Of a stretch of DNA of 56,333 nt, positions 6,867-15,319 are shown piece after piece. The notes beneath the pieces are model-generated. The model was given only the letters and a program-made list of their open reading frames with translations. It ran no database searches and had not been told where the DNA came from. The stretch lies in the NCBI GenBank assembly GCA_017303715.1, contig JAFLBZ010000030.1, positions 1 to 56,333 on the forward strand. The letters are read 5' to 3'. Position 1 is the stretch's first letter, and the number at the start of each line of letters is the position of its first letter. The translations under genes and the position numbers were made by a program. Source of the DNA: Rhodothermia bacterium (lineage in GTDB: Bacteria > Bacteroidota > Rhodothermia > Rhodothermales > UBA2364).

Positions 6867-8156
6867 TTAATTTTCCGCCACTTCCGAGATCATCAACTTA
6901 TCCACTCGGTTATTGTCCATGTCCACAATTTCAAAGCGATAATTACGCCACTCGAAAGTATCACCAACTTTGGGAAGGCGGCGTAGTTTTTGTAAAACGA
7001 ACCCACTGATGGTATAGAACTCGCCGTGACGGTATTGGTCATCTATAATATCAAACTCGCGGAGGAAGTCGTCGTAAGGCAAGCGTGCATCTACCAACCA
7101 AGATTGTCCGTCACGTTTTACAATCCAATCGTCCTCCTGATCGTCGTCCTCTTTTGGGATAAGGTCGCCAAAAAGTGCCTCGAAGATATCGTCCATCGTC
7201 ACCAAGCCTAACAGTTGACCAAACTCATCAACCACAAATCCTTGATGTGTTTTCTCCTCACGAAAGCGCTCCAGAACCTTCCATGCACGCACGTTTTCAG
7301 GGAAGAAAATAGCTGGTCGAATGATTTTCCGGAGGTCTGGTTGGGTATTTTCCGTTAAAGCCACCACCAAATCTTTTAAATGAATCAGACCCAGCACACG
7401 GTCTAAAGATTCTTCGCAGATGGGATATACATCGTGTTGCTCATCCACAAGAATACTCCTGATGGTAGGCCAATCGTCGGTAAGGTCTAACCAAACGAGA
7501 TCAGAACGGTGGGTCATTAGGGAGCCTACACGTTTATCACCCAAATGGAACACATTTTCAACAATGTCCTGCTCGATCGCCTCGATGGTTCCGGCGGTTG
7601 CCCCTTCTCCGACGATGGCTTTTATTTCTTCTTCAGTAACCGCAGCCCCATCTGTTTTAATACCGAACAGGCGGATAAACAACTCGGTCGTTGCTGTCAA
7701 AAGCCAAATAAAAGGTGCGGTTATTTTGGAGACGGTAGTCATCGGCCCGGCCACTAACCGTGCAATGTTTTCTGGGTTGGACATTCCGATCCGTTTTGGC
7801 AATAATTCCCCAAAGACCAATGAAAGGAATGTAATCGCAATCACAACAATACCTATTGCAGCGGCCTCGGCATAGGGCACATGAAGCCCTTTTAAGGTAT
7901 TCTTGATAAAGACGGTAATCTCGCCGCCACTAAAAAAACCGTTCAGGATCCCCACCAAGGTAATGCCAATTTGGACACTAGATAAGAAGCGCGTTGGCTC
8001 TGCTGCTAATTTCAGGGCTTGAGAGGCGCCACGTATTTCGCGCTTAGCGGCGGCCTCCAATCGTGCTTTTCTCGCTTGGACGACGGCGATCTCGGACATG
8101 GAAAAAACACCGTTGATGAGGATTAAGACCCCAATAATGATCAGCTCGGTTAGCAT
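6867..8156 (-). CDS. CNNM/CorC-HlyC family membrane protein with CBS domains
   Basis: A 429-residue inner-membrane protein of the hemolysin-C/CorC type, linked in known members to magnesium or cobalt efflux. The N-terminal DUF21/CNNM domain (about 1-190) has four hydrophobic stretches, at about residues 2-22, 60-82, 98-120 and 138-160. Two CBS domains follow (about 200-335), with GSLMTHRSDLVWLDL and GFVVDEFGQLLGLVTMDDIF, and a CorC_HlyC domain (about 345-425) with SWLVDARLPYDDFLREF and GDTFEWRNYRFEIVDM. CBS domains usually bind adenine nucleotides and gate transport. The transported ion cannot be read from sequence. It is convergent with the NifU-like gene and has 215 bases to the rhomboid gene upstream. 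Confidence 0.9.
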   Translation of the reverse strand: MLTELIIIGVLILINGVFSMSEIAVVQARKARLEAAAKREIRGASQALKLAAEPTRFLSSVQIGITLVGILNGFFSGGEITVFIKNTLKGLHVPYAEAAAIGIVVIAITFLSLVFGELLPKRIGMSNPENIARLVAGPMTTVSKITAPFIWLLTATTELFIRLFGIKTDGAAVTEEEIKAIVGEGATAGTIEAIEQDIVENVFHLGDKRVGSLMTHRSDLVWLDLTDDWPTIRSILVDEQHDVYPICEESLDRVLGLIHLKDLVVALTENTQPDLRKIIRPAIFFPENVRAWKVLERFREEKTHQGFVVDEFGQLLGLVTMDDIFEALFGDLIPKEDDDQEDDWIVKRDGQSWLVDARLPYDDFLREFDIIDDQYRHGEFYTISGFVLQKLRRLPKVGDTFEWRNYRFEIVDMDNNRVDKLMISEVAEN

Positions 8157-8371
8157 AGGTAGGTTTTCGGGAATTGTTTAGACACTTGGCTGTTGTGCAC
8201 GAGGTGAACATCCTGTCATAGTACCAATCCAATTTATATAAAATGTACTTCTGAAACACCAAAGTACGCACAACAACAATAGGGAATCATGTTAAAGATA
8301 CCAAAGCACGTTCAGGTTGCCAAAATGTTTTTTATTCTTGCATCAACCTCTTTTCCATGAGGCTCCAAAAA

Positions 8372-9079
8372 TCAGACCAACCTCAAAAATTGTGCTATTT
8401 CATTAATAAAGATTAGGAGTGAGACGGGTTTCACCAAAATTGTCAGAAGAAGACCGCCAATAGCACCGCCCAAGTGTGCTTCGTGTGCAATATTGCCCCA
8501 GTTGGCATGTGTATCAGACTTGGCCGCATAAATAGAGGCTCCAATATAAAGCACCGCAAAAAGAATGGCAGGCATGGGAAAAAACATGACAATCATCATC
8601 CGGAATGGCTCGAAGAGCACAAACCCCAACAATAAGCCAGAAATGGCTCCAGATGCACCCACCGCATTGTACGATGTCTTGTTCTTGTATTTATAATAGG
8701 TCAGTGCATTTGCTGCCAACTCGGAGCCGAAGTACACAATTAAGAAACCAATGCTCCCCAGCACTTCCTCCATGTATGGCCCGAACGACCAGAGGGTAAT
8801 CATATTAAATAAAAGATGCATCCAACTTCCATGCAAGAACCCACTGGTAACAAATCGGTACCACTCTTTATGACGCGCTACTTCATAGGGCTTCATGCCC
8901 CATTTTTCGATCAGTTGCGGTTGTGCGGTAAAGGCAAGAACGCTTACCAAGATGTTGAGCATCAAAAGGTTAAACGTAACCGGAGAAGAAAGAAAAAACG
9001 TTTGCAAGAGGATTTTTTTTTTAGGGAGACGACACAGAAATAAGACTCTCGAACGCAAAAAAGTAAGGCTGGGTTTCAA
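8372..9079 (-). CDS. Rhomboid family intramembrane serine protease
   Basis: A 235-residue polytopic membrane protein with about six transmembrane helices. The catalytic serine is S143 in the GxSG motif (NAVGASGAISG) and the catalytic histidine is H202 in HEAHLGGAIGG. The upstream HxxxN motif HLLFNM (88-93) and the first-helix start SPVTFNLLMLNILV are typical. Rhomboids cut substrates within the membrane; the substrate here is unknown. The first 30 residues before SPVT are basic and poorly conserved, so translation may start downstream of the given ATG at 9079 or at a non-ATG codon. A hairpin with a T run lies 45 bases upstream. Confidence 0.87.
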   Translation of the reverse strand: MKPSLTFLRSRVLFLCRLPKKKILLQTFFLSSPVTFNLLMLNILVSVLAFTAQPQLIEKWGMKPYEVARHKEWYRFVTSGFLHGSWMHLLFNMITLWSFGPYMEEVLGSIGFLIVYFGSELAANALTYYKYKNKTSYNAVGASGAISGLLLGFVLFEPFRMMIVMFFPMPAILFAVLYIGASIYAAKSDTHANWGNIAHEAHLGGAIGGLLLTILVKPVSLLIFINEIAQFLRLV

Positions 9080-9123
9080 ATATACAAAGCCTTCATCTAG
9101 TATGTGGATGGGGATAAATAACG

Positions 9124-9157
9124 AAAAGCGCCACCAACTTTTTGGCGACGCTTTTTT
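9124..9157. terminator. Hairpin terminator between lpdA and the rhomboid gene
   Basis: AAAAGCG (9124-9130) pairs with CGCTTTT (9149-9155), with extra CCA/TGG pairing inside the loop and T runs in both directions. It is about 175 bases after the lpdA stop on the minus strand and probably separates it from the rhomboid gene. Confidence 0.55.
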
Positions 9158-9332
9158 AAAACGCTCCCAGGCACTTTAGTAGTTACGTTGAGGCACAAAA
9201 GCCTACGCCCAACATTGCCAGAGAAAACCTTAAGGGAGTTCACCAGTTTGACTGACACTCAGCTCATACCAAAGATAAACTCCGATTTGTTCTTGGTGGA
9301 TTCTGATCAGTTTCTACAAGTTAAGGTCATAA

Positions 9333-10763
9333 TCACATATTGATGGCATGGCCATAAGCGGCACGGGCAGCCTCCATAATGGCTTCGGAAAGTGTGGGAT
9401 GTGGATGAACGGCTTCTTGTACCTCGTGGTAGGTGGCTTCGGCCTTACGTGCAGTCACAATTTCTGCAATCATCTCGGTGGCATCCACCCCAATGATGTG
9501 GCATCCCAAAATTTCACCATATTTGGCATCAAAAATAATTTTTACAAATCCTTCGTTGTGCCCAATAGCAGAGGCTTTTCCTGAAGCGGTAAAGGGGAAT
9601 TTGCCTACCTTAACCTCATATCCCGCCTCTTTTGCTTTCGCTTCGGTATATCCAACAGAGGCGATTTGTGGTTGGCAGTAGGTACAGCCCGGAATATTCC
9701 CATAATCGAACGACTCCGGATGTTTGCCTGCAATTTTTTCTACACACAAAACACCCTCGTGCGAAGCCGCATGTGCCAACCAAGGTGGTCCGTTGATATC
9801 ACCAATTGCATAAATCCCCGGTACATTGGTTACATAAGAAGCATCGTCACGACGTGCAACGATCCAGCCACGCTCCATTTGAATGCCCAATTTTTCTAAG
9901 CCGAGATTCTCAGTATTAGGTTGTACTCCCACCGCAGAAAGCACCTGATCTACCTCAAGCACTTCCACACCTTTTTTAGTTTTGATGTGTACTTTACAAC
10001 CTACACCACTCGTATCCACCGATTCTACCACGGCGTTTGTCAGCAGGCCAATGCCTTGTTTTTTGAAATTGCGCTCCAACTCCTTAGAAACATCGGCATC
10101 CTCAACCGGAACCAAACGATCCATCATTTCTACAATGGTGACTTCCGTACCCATTTGGTTGTAGAAATAGGCAAACTCCACCCCAATCGCACCAGCTCCC
10201 ACAATTAAGAGCTTCTTGGGTTGCTCGGTTTGCATCAATGCCTCGGTAGAACCAATGATTTTTTTGCCGTCAATGGGCAAATTTGGCAAAATACGGGTAC
10301 GGGCGCCCGTTGCAATGATGATATGGGCCGCTTCTACGGTTTGAGGCGTTCCTTGTTCTTTGCCATCCATATTTACGGAAGGCCTTACTGAAATTTGACC
10401 AACAGCCTCGATGGTTCCGTGCCCATAAAGAACGTCTATTTTATTTTTCTTCATCAGAAACTCGACGCCTTTGTTCATCTTATCTGCCACACCACGGCTG
10501 CGAGAGATAACTTTTGGGAAGTTAATCCCGATGGTTCCCGAAAATTCGATCCCAAAATCCGCCATATGTTTGGTATAATCCAATACTTCAGCAGACTTTA
10601 AGAGGGCTTTGGTGGGGATGCAACCCACGTTTAGGCAAACACCACCCAATTTGTTTTTTTCGACAATGGCGGTCTTAAGCCCTAATTGAGAAGCCCGAAT
10701 CGCACATTCGTAGCCACCCGGACCAGAGCCGATTACCACGACGTCATATTTGTTCTGAGCCAT
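9333..10763 (-). CDS. lpdA: Dihydrolipoyl dehydrogenase (E3)
   Basis: Flavoprotein that reoxidises dihydrolipoamide with NAD+ in the 2-oxoacid dehydrogenase complexes and the glycine cleavage system. The 476-residue chain begins MAQNKYDVVVIGSGPGGYE, an FAD-binding GxGxxG fold. The redox-active disulfide is C43/C48 in GGVCLNVGCIPTK. The NAD site is at VGAGAIGVEFAYFYNQMG, the second FAD motif at VPGIYAIGDINGPPWLAH, and the catalytic His-Glu pair at AVHPHPTLSEA. The start at 10763 removes nine non-conserved residues that an earlier ATG would add. It stands alone here; gcvP of the glycine cleavage system is about 37 kb away. Confidence 0.95.
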   Translation of the reverse strand: MAQNKYDVVVIGSGPGGYECAIRASQLGLKTAIVEKNKLGGVCLNVGCIPTKALLKSAEVLDYTKHMADFGIEFSGTIGINFPKVISRSRGVADKMNKGVEFLMKKNKIDVLYGHGTIEAVGQISVRPSVNMDGKEQGTPQTVEAAHIIIATGARTRILPNLPIDGKKIIGSTEALMQTEQPKKLLIVGAGAIGVEFAYFYNQMGTEVTIVEMMDRLVPVEDADVSKELERNFKKQGIGLLTNAVVESVDTSGVGCKVHIKTKKGVEVLEVDQVLSAVGVQPNTENLGLEKLGIQMERGWIVARRDDASYVTNVPGIYAIGDINGPPWLAHAASHEGVLCVEKIAGKHPESFDYGNIPGCTYCQPQIASVGYTEAKAKEAGYEVKVGKFPFTASGKASAIGHNEGFVKIIFDAKYGEILGCHIIGVDATEMIAEIVTARKAEATYHEVQEAVHPHPTLSEAIMEAARAAYGHAINM

Positions 10764-11021
10764 AAAGGTTAAATCTTTGAAATGAAACACTATAATGAAC
10801 GTGAAAAGTTAGGGTCATGCTTGCAATTTTGCAACCAAGGGTACGTGAACTTTCTTGCATTAACGGCGTCTTCTTAAGCATTAACAAGGTCTTCTTTAAG
10901 AGGTGCCCAGATTTGCAAACCATGAGGTATGCCCCTATATTCCATAATATTATGGCGATATTGGCTGTATTATTTTTGGTAACGGTCAATATTCTTTCAT
11001 CTTAAGCTTGAAAAGGAAAAA

Positions 11022-11525
11022 ATGATACAAAAAAAGGTTTGCATGCTCGGCTCATTTGCCGTCGGTAAAACCAGTCTGGTTAAGCGATTTGTGAGCAGCA
11101 TCTTCTCCGAAGAGTACCTCACGACGGTGGGTGTAAAAGTGGATAAGCGATTGGTAAAAGTTAATGAAACTGAAGTTAATTTGATGCTTTGGGACTTGCA
11201 CGGCGAAGATGAGTTCCAAAAACTACGCCTTTCCTATCTCCGAGGTATGTCTGGCTATATTTTGGTGGTGGATGGAACCCGAAAAACGACTTTAGACAGG
11301 GCTTTTGCTTTACAACGCAATACGGAAGCTACTTTTGGACCAATGCCTTTTATTTTGGTACTAAACAAGGCCGACCTGAAGCAAGAGTGGCAAATTCCCG
11401 ATGATGTTCTGGAGGGCTTGCGTGCAAAAGGTTGGCTGATTAAGAAGACGAGCGCACTTACGGGAGAAGGCGTCCCCGAAATCTTTGAATCCTTAACCGA
11501 GCGAATCTTGATTGAGGCGACATGA
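11022..11525 (+). CDS. Ras/Rab-like small GTPase of prokaryotic type
   Basis: A 167-residue stand-alone Ras-superfamily GTPase. Its nucleotide-binding motifs are clear: G1 GSFAVGKTS (10-18), switch I YLTTVGVKV with the conserved threonine, G3 WDLHGED (57-63), G4 NKAD (115-118) and G5 TSAL (143-146). In G3 the residue that corresponds to the catalytic glutamine of Ras is glutamate (E62), which suggests slow intrinsic GTP hydrolysis or a different activator mechanism. No lipidation motif or membrane segment is seen. A GGA-rich stretch lies just before the ATG. The stop overlaps the start of the next gene by four bases (ATGA), so the two are almost certainly cotranslated. The GTPase is probably a switch controlling the following cyclase-fold protein and kinase. 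No roadblock-type activator (MglB-like) is adjacent. Confidence 0.9.
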   Translation: MIQKKVCMLGSFAVGKTSLVKRFVSSIFSEEYLTTVGVKVDKRLVKVNETEVNLMLWDLHGEDEFQKLRLSYLRGMSGYILVVDGTRKTTLDRAFALQRNTEATFGPMPFILVLNKADLKQEWQIPDDVLEGLRAKGWLIKKTSALTGEGVPEIFESLTERILIEAT

Positions 11526-12445
11526 ACTTGATGCCCTCTTCCGTCAAAACGTATTTGGAGTCCATTTCCATAGAACGCTTCAAGCCTGCTTTCGTACAGG
11601 CCGATCCTGCGGGTCATATTGTTTTGGTGGGAGGTGATTGGTTTAACCTTGGCGTTCCGGATCCATTACCCGAAACCATTTTAGAGCGGGTTCCCCTTTT
11701 GGTCGGCTTATTGCCACTACAAGGTGCTTCTTTTTTGATACCGGACGTCCAAATGAAAAACGGGCGCATAGCCGATGCCCATTTTTTTCATGAACCAGCG
11801 GGGGATTGGGTCGTCTTTGTGGATGTAACACCACATCATGTGGAAAAACAGCAGTTGTTCCAGCAAGCCAATGAGCTACAACTCATTAAACAAAATTTAG
11901 GCAACCTCAAGATCAATGCACACGGCCGCATTGGGAAAGCCTTACAACAGGAACTTCAACGCCGCTATCAAGACGGACGAGCGGCCTATATCGCCGCTTT
12001 AGAAGTTACTTTTGAGATTGACACTACTGTAAAAGATGCCGAAACCATCCGAATGGCGATTGTGAGTATCGAACAAATATCACAGAAGATCGAGCTTCTC
12101 TTGGGCGAGGCATTGGCTTGGCCTATTTATCCTTGCCCATCTGGTTTTCAAGCAATTATTGGGCTAATTCCTACCGAAAAAAAACTTGAAAACGTGGTAC
12201 AAACTTTATTGGAGCAAATACTTGCACTTATGAATGATGTTGCAACGTACTTTGACCCAAAAGAAGGGCTACGCCCTATGGTACATCTACGGGGAGGTGT
12301 CTCTTGCGGCGATGCGGTTGTGGCAAACATCACCGCTCAAGCACAAAATCGTGTCACGGTTCTCAGCAAAGCGATGAATCGCGCACATGAATTAACATCA
12401 AAAGCCCACCCTGGTCAAATTTTAAGCAAATTCTTAGTACATTAG
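11522..12445 (+). CDS. PAS-like plus class III cyclase-fold signalling protein, probably without cyclase activity
   Basis: A 307-residue soluble protein. The N-terminal 115 residues look like a PAS sensor (FKPAFVQADPAGHIVLVGG ... DWVVFVDVTPHHVEKQ). A helical linker (about 118-150) follows, then a divergent adenylate/guanylate cyclase homology domain (about 155-305), best recognised by RGGVSCGDAVVANITAQ and VTVLSKAMNRAHELTSKAHP near the C-terminus. The two metal-binding aspartates and the purine-binding lysine of active class III cyclases are not evident, although the asparagine of the VNxAxR-like motif is kept. I infer a pseudo-cyclase acting as an interaction or ligand-binding module. It overlaps the upstream GTPase gene by four bases and precedes a histidine kinase by 82 bases. 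An active but very divergent cyclase remains possible. Confidence 0.75.
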   Translation: MNLMPSSVKTYLESISIERFKPAFVQADPAGHIVLVGGDWFNLGVPDPLPETILERVPLLVGLLPLQGASFLIPDVQMKNGRIADAHFFHEPAGDWVVFVDVTPHHVEKQQLFQQANELQLIKQNLGNLKINAHGRIGKALQQELQRRYQDGRAAYIAALEVTFEIDTTVKDAETIRMAIVSIEQISQKIELLLGEALAWPIYPCPSGFQAIIGLIPTEKKLENVVQTLLEQILALMNDVATYFDPKEGLRPMVHLRGGVSCGDAVVANITAQAQNRVTVLSKAMNRAHELTSKAHPGQILSKFLVH

Positions 12446-12452
12446 TCCTTTC

Positions 12453-12462
12453 TTGTATCTTA
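12453..12462 (+). promoter_or_regulatory. Candidate -10-like element TTGTATCTTA
   Basis: This 10-base element lies 65 bases before the histidine kinase start. Nearly identical copies precede other genes in the window (25858 and 40822), so it may be a core promoter giving the kinase its own transcript. Pattern evidence only. Confidence 0.35.
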
Positions 12463-12527
12463 TTTTCCGGTGCTACTAATCGCTTGGTGAGCCTTCACGT
12501 ACCAAGCCTCAAATCCTAAATTCCGCC

Positions 12528-13679
12528 ATGAAACAAGAAGTAACTGCAAATAAACAGCCTTTGATAGACCAATCCTTGCTTCCAGCCCTGCTCAAAGCAA
12601 TGGATACCGCTGTTTTTGAACGTCGCAAATTAGGTAATTTTGTCCTCGTAAGCGAAATTCCGGAATGGTTTACACGTTTATTTCCCAATTTTGAACAGTA
12701 TTTACAGAACCATCAATTAGGCCAGCTCTCTCCAGTCTTAGAAAACTTCCTGATTGATGCAGAACGGCTTTGGCAAACCCATACCCACCAACAATTACAC
12801 TCTGGGGTATGGGAAGAAGCAGATGAGCAAGAGGATGATTATTTTTTAGAAGCAACGGCTTTGTTTGTCCAAAACCGAAGGGTACTTATGATTCGCTCAA
12901 TGGGGAGCAGTTATGCAGAAAGACACAATTTACTTCAGAAAGCACGGGAACACACCCTCGAATACCGCCGCGTGCGTGACGAGATGGAGCAAAAAGACGT
13001 ATTATTACATACGATTGTTCATGATATGTCTGGCCCATTAGCGGGATTAAAAGGGTATTTGGATTTATTAGGCAAAGAGAACCTAAGCCCCAATGGCCGT
13101 GAATTTATCGAAATCTGCCAGCGACAAGCCGCCCGTCTTGATAAATTGGTGTTAGAGATTTTAGATTCATTTGCTGCAGAGCTTGATTCGGGCGCTTTTG
13201 CCGCACCCACTACTGCCGAAGCACCCGACATGTTGGCAACCACATTAGACGTCATCAAGTCTGTACTTTCTACGGCACTACTCAACAAGGTCAATCTGTT
13301 GTTAGATCCCAAAACGGATCATAGCGCCAACTGGAAGGTGGCTGCGGACAAACTGCGCTTAGAACGTGTTCTGTTCAACCTGATAGGAAATGCCCTCTGG
13401 CACAGCAGTGAAGCCGGAACGGTACTCGTTCGTTTAGCGGATTTGGGCAAGTCCATTCGGGTTGAGGTTTTGGATGAAGGCCCCGGCATCCGACCAGACT
13501 TGATAGATGTGGTCTTCCAGAAGTTTCAACAAGGCAAAGAGCGCCGTGGGAAACTAGGACTGGGCCTCTATTTCTGTAAAATCACCATAGAGCATTGGGG
13601 CGGAAAAATTGGCTATCAGCCACGAGAAGGTGGTGGTTCCATTTTCTGGTTCGAGCTTCCACGTCCCATGCTCGCCTGA
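12528..13679 (+). CDS. Soluble sensor histidine kinase
   Basis: A 383-residue histidine kinase without signal peptide or membrane segment, so it is cytoplasmic. Residues 15-135 form a PAS-like input domain (LPALLKAMDTAVFERRKLGN onwards), followed by a short coiled region. The dimerisation domain has the phospho-accepting H165 in HTIVHDMSGPLAGLKGYL. The ATPase domain has an N box (FNLIGNALWHSS), a G1 box (DEGPGIRPD), an F-like box (VFQKFQQG) and a G2 box (GKLGLGLYFCKI). There is no receiver domain and no adjacent response regulator; the nearest are at 21301 and 23560. With the GTPase and pseudo-cyclase upstream it forms a likely signalling cassette. The methyltransferase begins 14 bases after its stop. 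Confidence 0.9.
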   Translation: MKQEVTANKQPLIDQSLLPALLKAMDTAVFERRKLGNFVLVSEIPEWFTRLFPNFEQYLQNHQLGQLSPVLENFLIDAERLWQTHTHQQLHSGVWEEADEQEDDYFLEATALFVQNRRVLMIRSMGSSYAERHNLLQKAREHTLEYRRVRDEMEQKDVLLHTIVHDMSGPLAGLKGYLDLLGKENLSPNGREFIEICQRQAARLDKLVLEILDSFAAELDSGAFAAPTTAEAPDMLATTLDVIKSVLSTALLNKVNLLLDPKTDHSANWKVAADKLRLERVLFNLIGNALWHSSEAGTVLVRLADLGKSIRVEVLDEGPGIRPDLIDVVFQKFQQGKERRGKLGLGLYFCKITIEHWGGKIGYQPREGGGSIFWFELPRPMLA

Positions 13680-13693
13680 TCTCCTTGGATATT

Positions 13694-14434
13694 ATGGCCG
13701 TTGATCACTCGCTCACGTACAAAAATCGCAGTTTTCGCAATATCGGCCATAGGAGCCGTTTAAAGGCTTTAGAGATGGAGGTGCGGTACCTGCGTGCGCA
13801 ATATGTTTTTACCTCGCTTGCAGATTTTGGTTGTTCAAACGGCTACTTAACAGCACATTTAGCCAACTGGAGTGGCGTTAACGAGGTCTATGGATATGAT
13901 GTAGAGGTGCAACACCTGCGGGATGCACAATCTCGGTTGCCACATGCTCAAATTGCTTTCTTCGACCTTAACCGTGCGCCCACACCTTTAGCGGTTCAAG
14001 CATCGCTAGTATGTTGCTTGGAAACGTTAGAGCACACAGGAGACTTGAGCAATGCGCTCCGCAATGTTTTGAACAGCATTTCATCTACAGGTGTAGCGCT
14101 TATCTCCGTTCCCATCGAAATCGGACTGATTGGACTGGGCAAGTTCATCCTCAAAACCTTAGTCTATCGCGACTCGCTTGCGGAATTACCCAATGTAACA
14201 TGGCATCGTTACTTCATGAAACTCCTAACCGGACAATCCATCTCGGTCTTTCGCGACCAAAGAACCGCTTGGAGTACCCATTTGGGATTTGATTGGCGCG
14301 ATGTTGACGATTTACTCCAGCAGTGGGGCGTCCCATATCAGGCAAAAAATCAGGGAACGGCGCGGATCTACACCATTCCCTGGAACCCTTATCTCTCAAA
14401 GATTGGCCTATCGAATGACGGTCATAAAGGATGA
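13694..14434 (+). CDS. Class I SAM-dependent methyltransferase
   Basis: A 246-residue soluble methyltransferase. Motif I is SLADFGCSNGYLTAHLA near residue 40, the acidic strand end is YGYDVEVQHLRDA, and the region LVCCLETLEHTGDLSNALRNV matches the later motifs of Methyltransf_11/23-like enzymes. The acceptor substrate is not predictable. The start at 13694 is 14 bases after the histidine kinase stop and gives a normal N-terminus; a longer frame reaching into the kinase gene would add non-conserved residues. The close spacing suggests cotranscription with the kinase. Its last 27 bases overlap the end of the convergent lipoprotein gene. Confidence 0.85.
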   Translation: MAVDHSLTYKNRSFRNIGHRSRLKALEMEVRYLRAQYVFTSLADFGCSNGYLTAHLANWSGVNEVYGYDVEVQHLRDAQSRLPHAQIAFFDLNRAPTPLAVQASLVCCLETLEHTGDLSNALRNVLNSISSTGVALISVPIEIGLIGLGKFILKTLVYRDSLAELPNVTWHRYFMKLLTGQSISVFRDQRTAWSTHLGFDWRDVDDLLQQWGVPYQAKNQGTARIYTIPWNPYLSKIGLSNDGHKG

Positions 14435-15307
14435 GGCGCGCGCGAAGCTACCAAATACCCCAGTTCCACCTTGAATATTGCTCACCGCATTCGGAATTTC
14501 TCCGGGAGACAACGTAGAACCACCCAACTGAACGGACTGTGTACGGAAGAACTCGTAGGTTGCATCATCCAAAACGGTTGTTGTCACCTTGTTTCTTCCA
14601 AAATAAACGACCGTCAACCAAGGCAGTTGTACCAACAAATTGCCTTCCGGTGTGCGATAATTAGCCTCATTCAAAATGGGTGAGGCGTAAATTTTTGGCG
14701 GTTTACGATCTCCCCCAAATCCATTATCAGGATCCCAAAACGGCACTAAATTCTCCGGCGATGGCGTTAAGCTCTCTACCGAAAAAATAAAATAGGCTTG
14801 TCGGTTCGGGTTTTTACTTTGGCTAATGAGTTGTTCAAATTGTGGTTGTTGTTGATATTTGAAGGTGCTACCATTGGTTCGCATCACCTTCATGGTGTCT
14901 GGCACTTGGGTTTTGGCCGTAATCACGTCTGGTTTATCCGGAAATGTAACACGCAAGGCATAGGTTCGGCTCGGTAAAACAGGTGTTACGATATCTATTG
15001 GTTTATATAGGCTCGCCGAGTCGGGGTCGGCCTGATAAAGAAATGTTTTTTCTGGCTGCCCTTTGTCATTCAAAAGCTGAACCTCCACTTGAGCATTTTT
15101 CACGGCAGTATCGGTTAGACCATAACGTTCGTTGAGCGGCACGGTCGTCGAGAGGGAAATGGGCGTCAGTGGCTCAAGTGCCACCAAATACCCTTGTACC
15201 ACATATTGTTTTTGGTATTTATCTTGCTCATAGGCATCGCATCCATTAAGGACAAGAACCAGAAAAGCAACCAAAAGAACAAAGAGAGATCGGAGTAAAT
15301 GATGCAT
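14408..15307 (-). CDS. DUF4249-type lipoprotein, partner of the adjacent TonB receptor
   Basis: A 299-residue lipoprotein with a lipobox ending at C23 (LVLVLNGC). The mature part has the beta-rich layout of DUF4249 proteins, including YVVQGYLVALEPLTPISLS near the N-terminus, TYALRVTFPDKPDVITAKT in the middle and QSVQLGGSTLSPGEIPNAVS towards the end. Such proteins are regularly encoded next to a TonB-dependent receptor and are thought to help capture its ligand on the cell surface. The receptor gene ends 12 bases upstream on the same strand, so the two form an operon with the receptor first. The ligand is unknown. The 3' end overlaps the convergent methyltransferase gene by 27 bases. Confidence 0.82.
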   Translation of the reverse strand: MHHLLRSLFVLLVAFLVLVLNGCDAYEQDKYQKQYVVQGYLVALEPLTPISLSTTVPLNERYGLTDTAVKNAQVEVQLLNDKGQPEKTFLYQADPDSASLYKPIDIVTPVLPSRTYALRVTFPDKPDVITAKTQVPDTMKVMRTNGSTFKYQQQPQFEQLISQSKNPNRQAYFIFSVESLTPSPENLVPFWDPDNGFGGDRKPPKIYASPILNEANYRTPEGNLLVQLPWLTVVYFGRNKVTTTVLDDATYEFFRTQSVQLGGSTLSPGEIPNAVSNIQGGTGVFGSFARASSFMTVIR

Positions 15308-15319
15308 AAACGGGAAGGG

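Noticed and set aside
10817-11005. Small plus-strand frame in the lpdA/GTPase gap
   Set aside because: No recognisable product, and it lies in a divergent promoter region with no ribosome-binding site.
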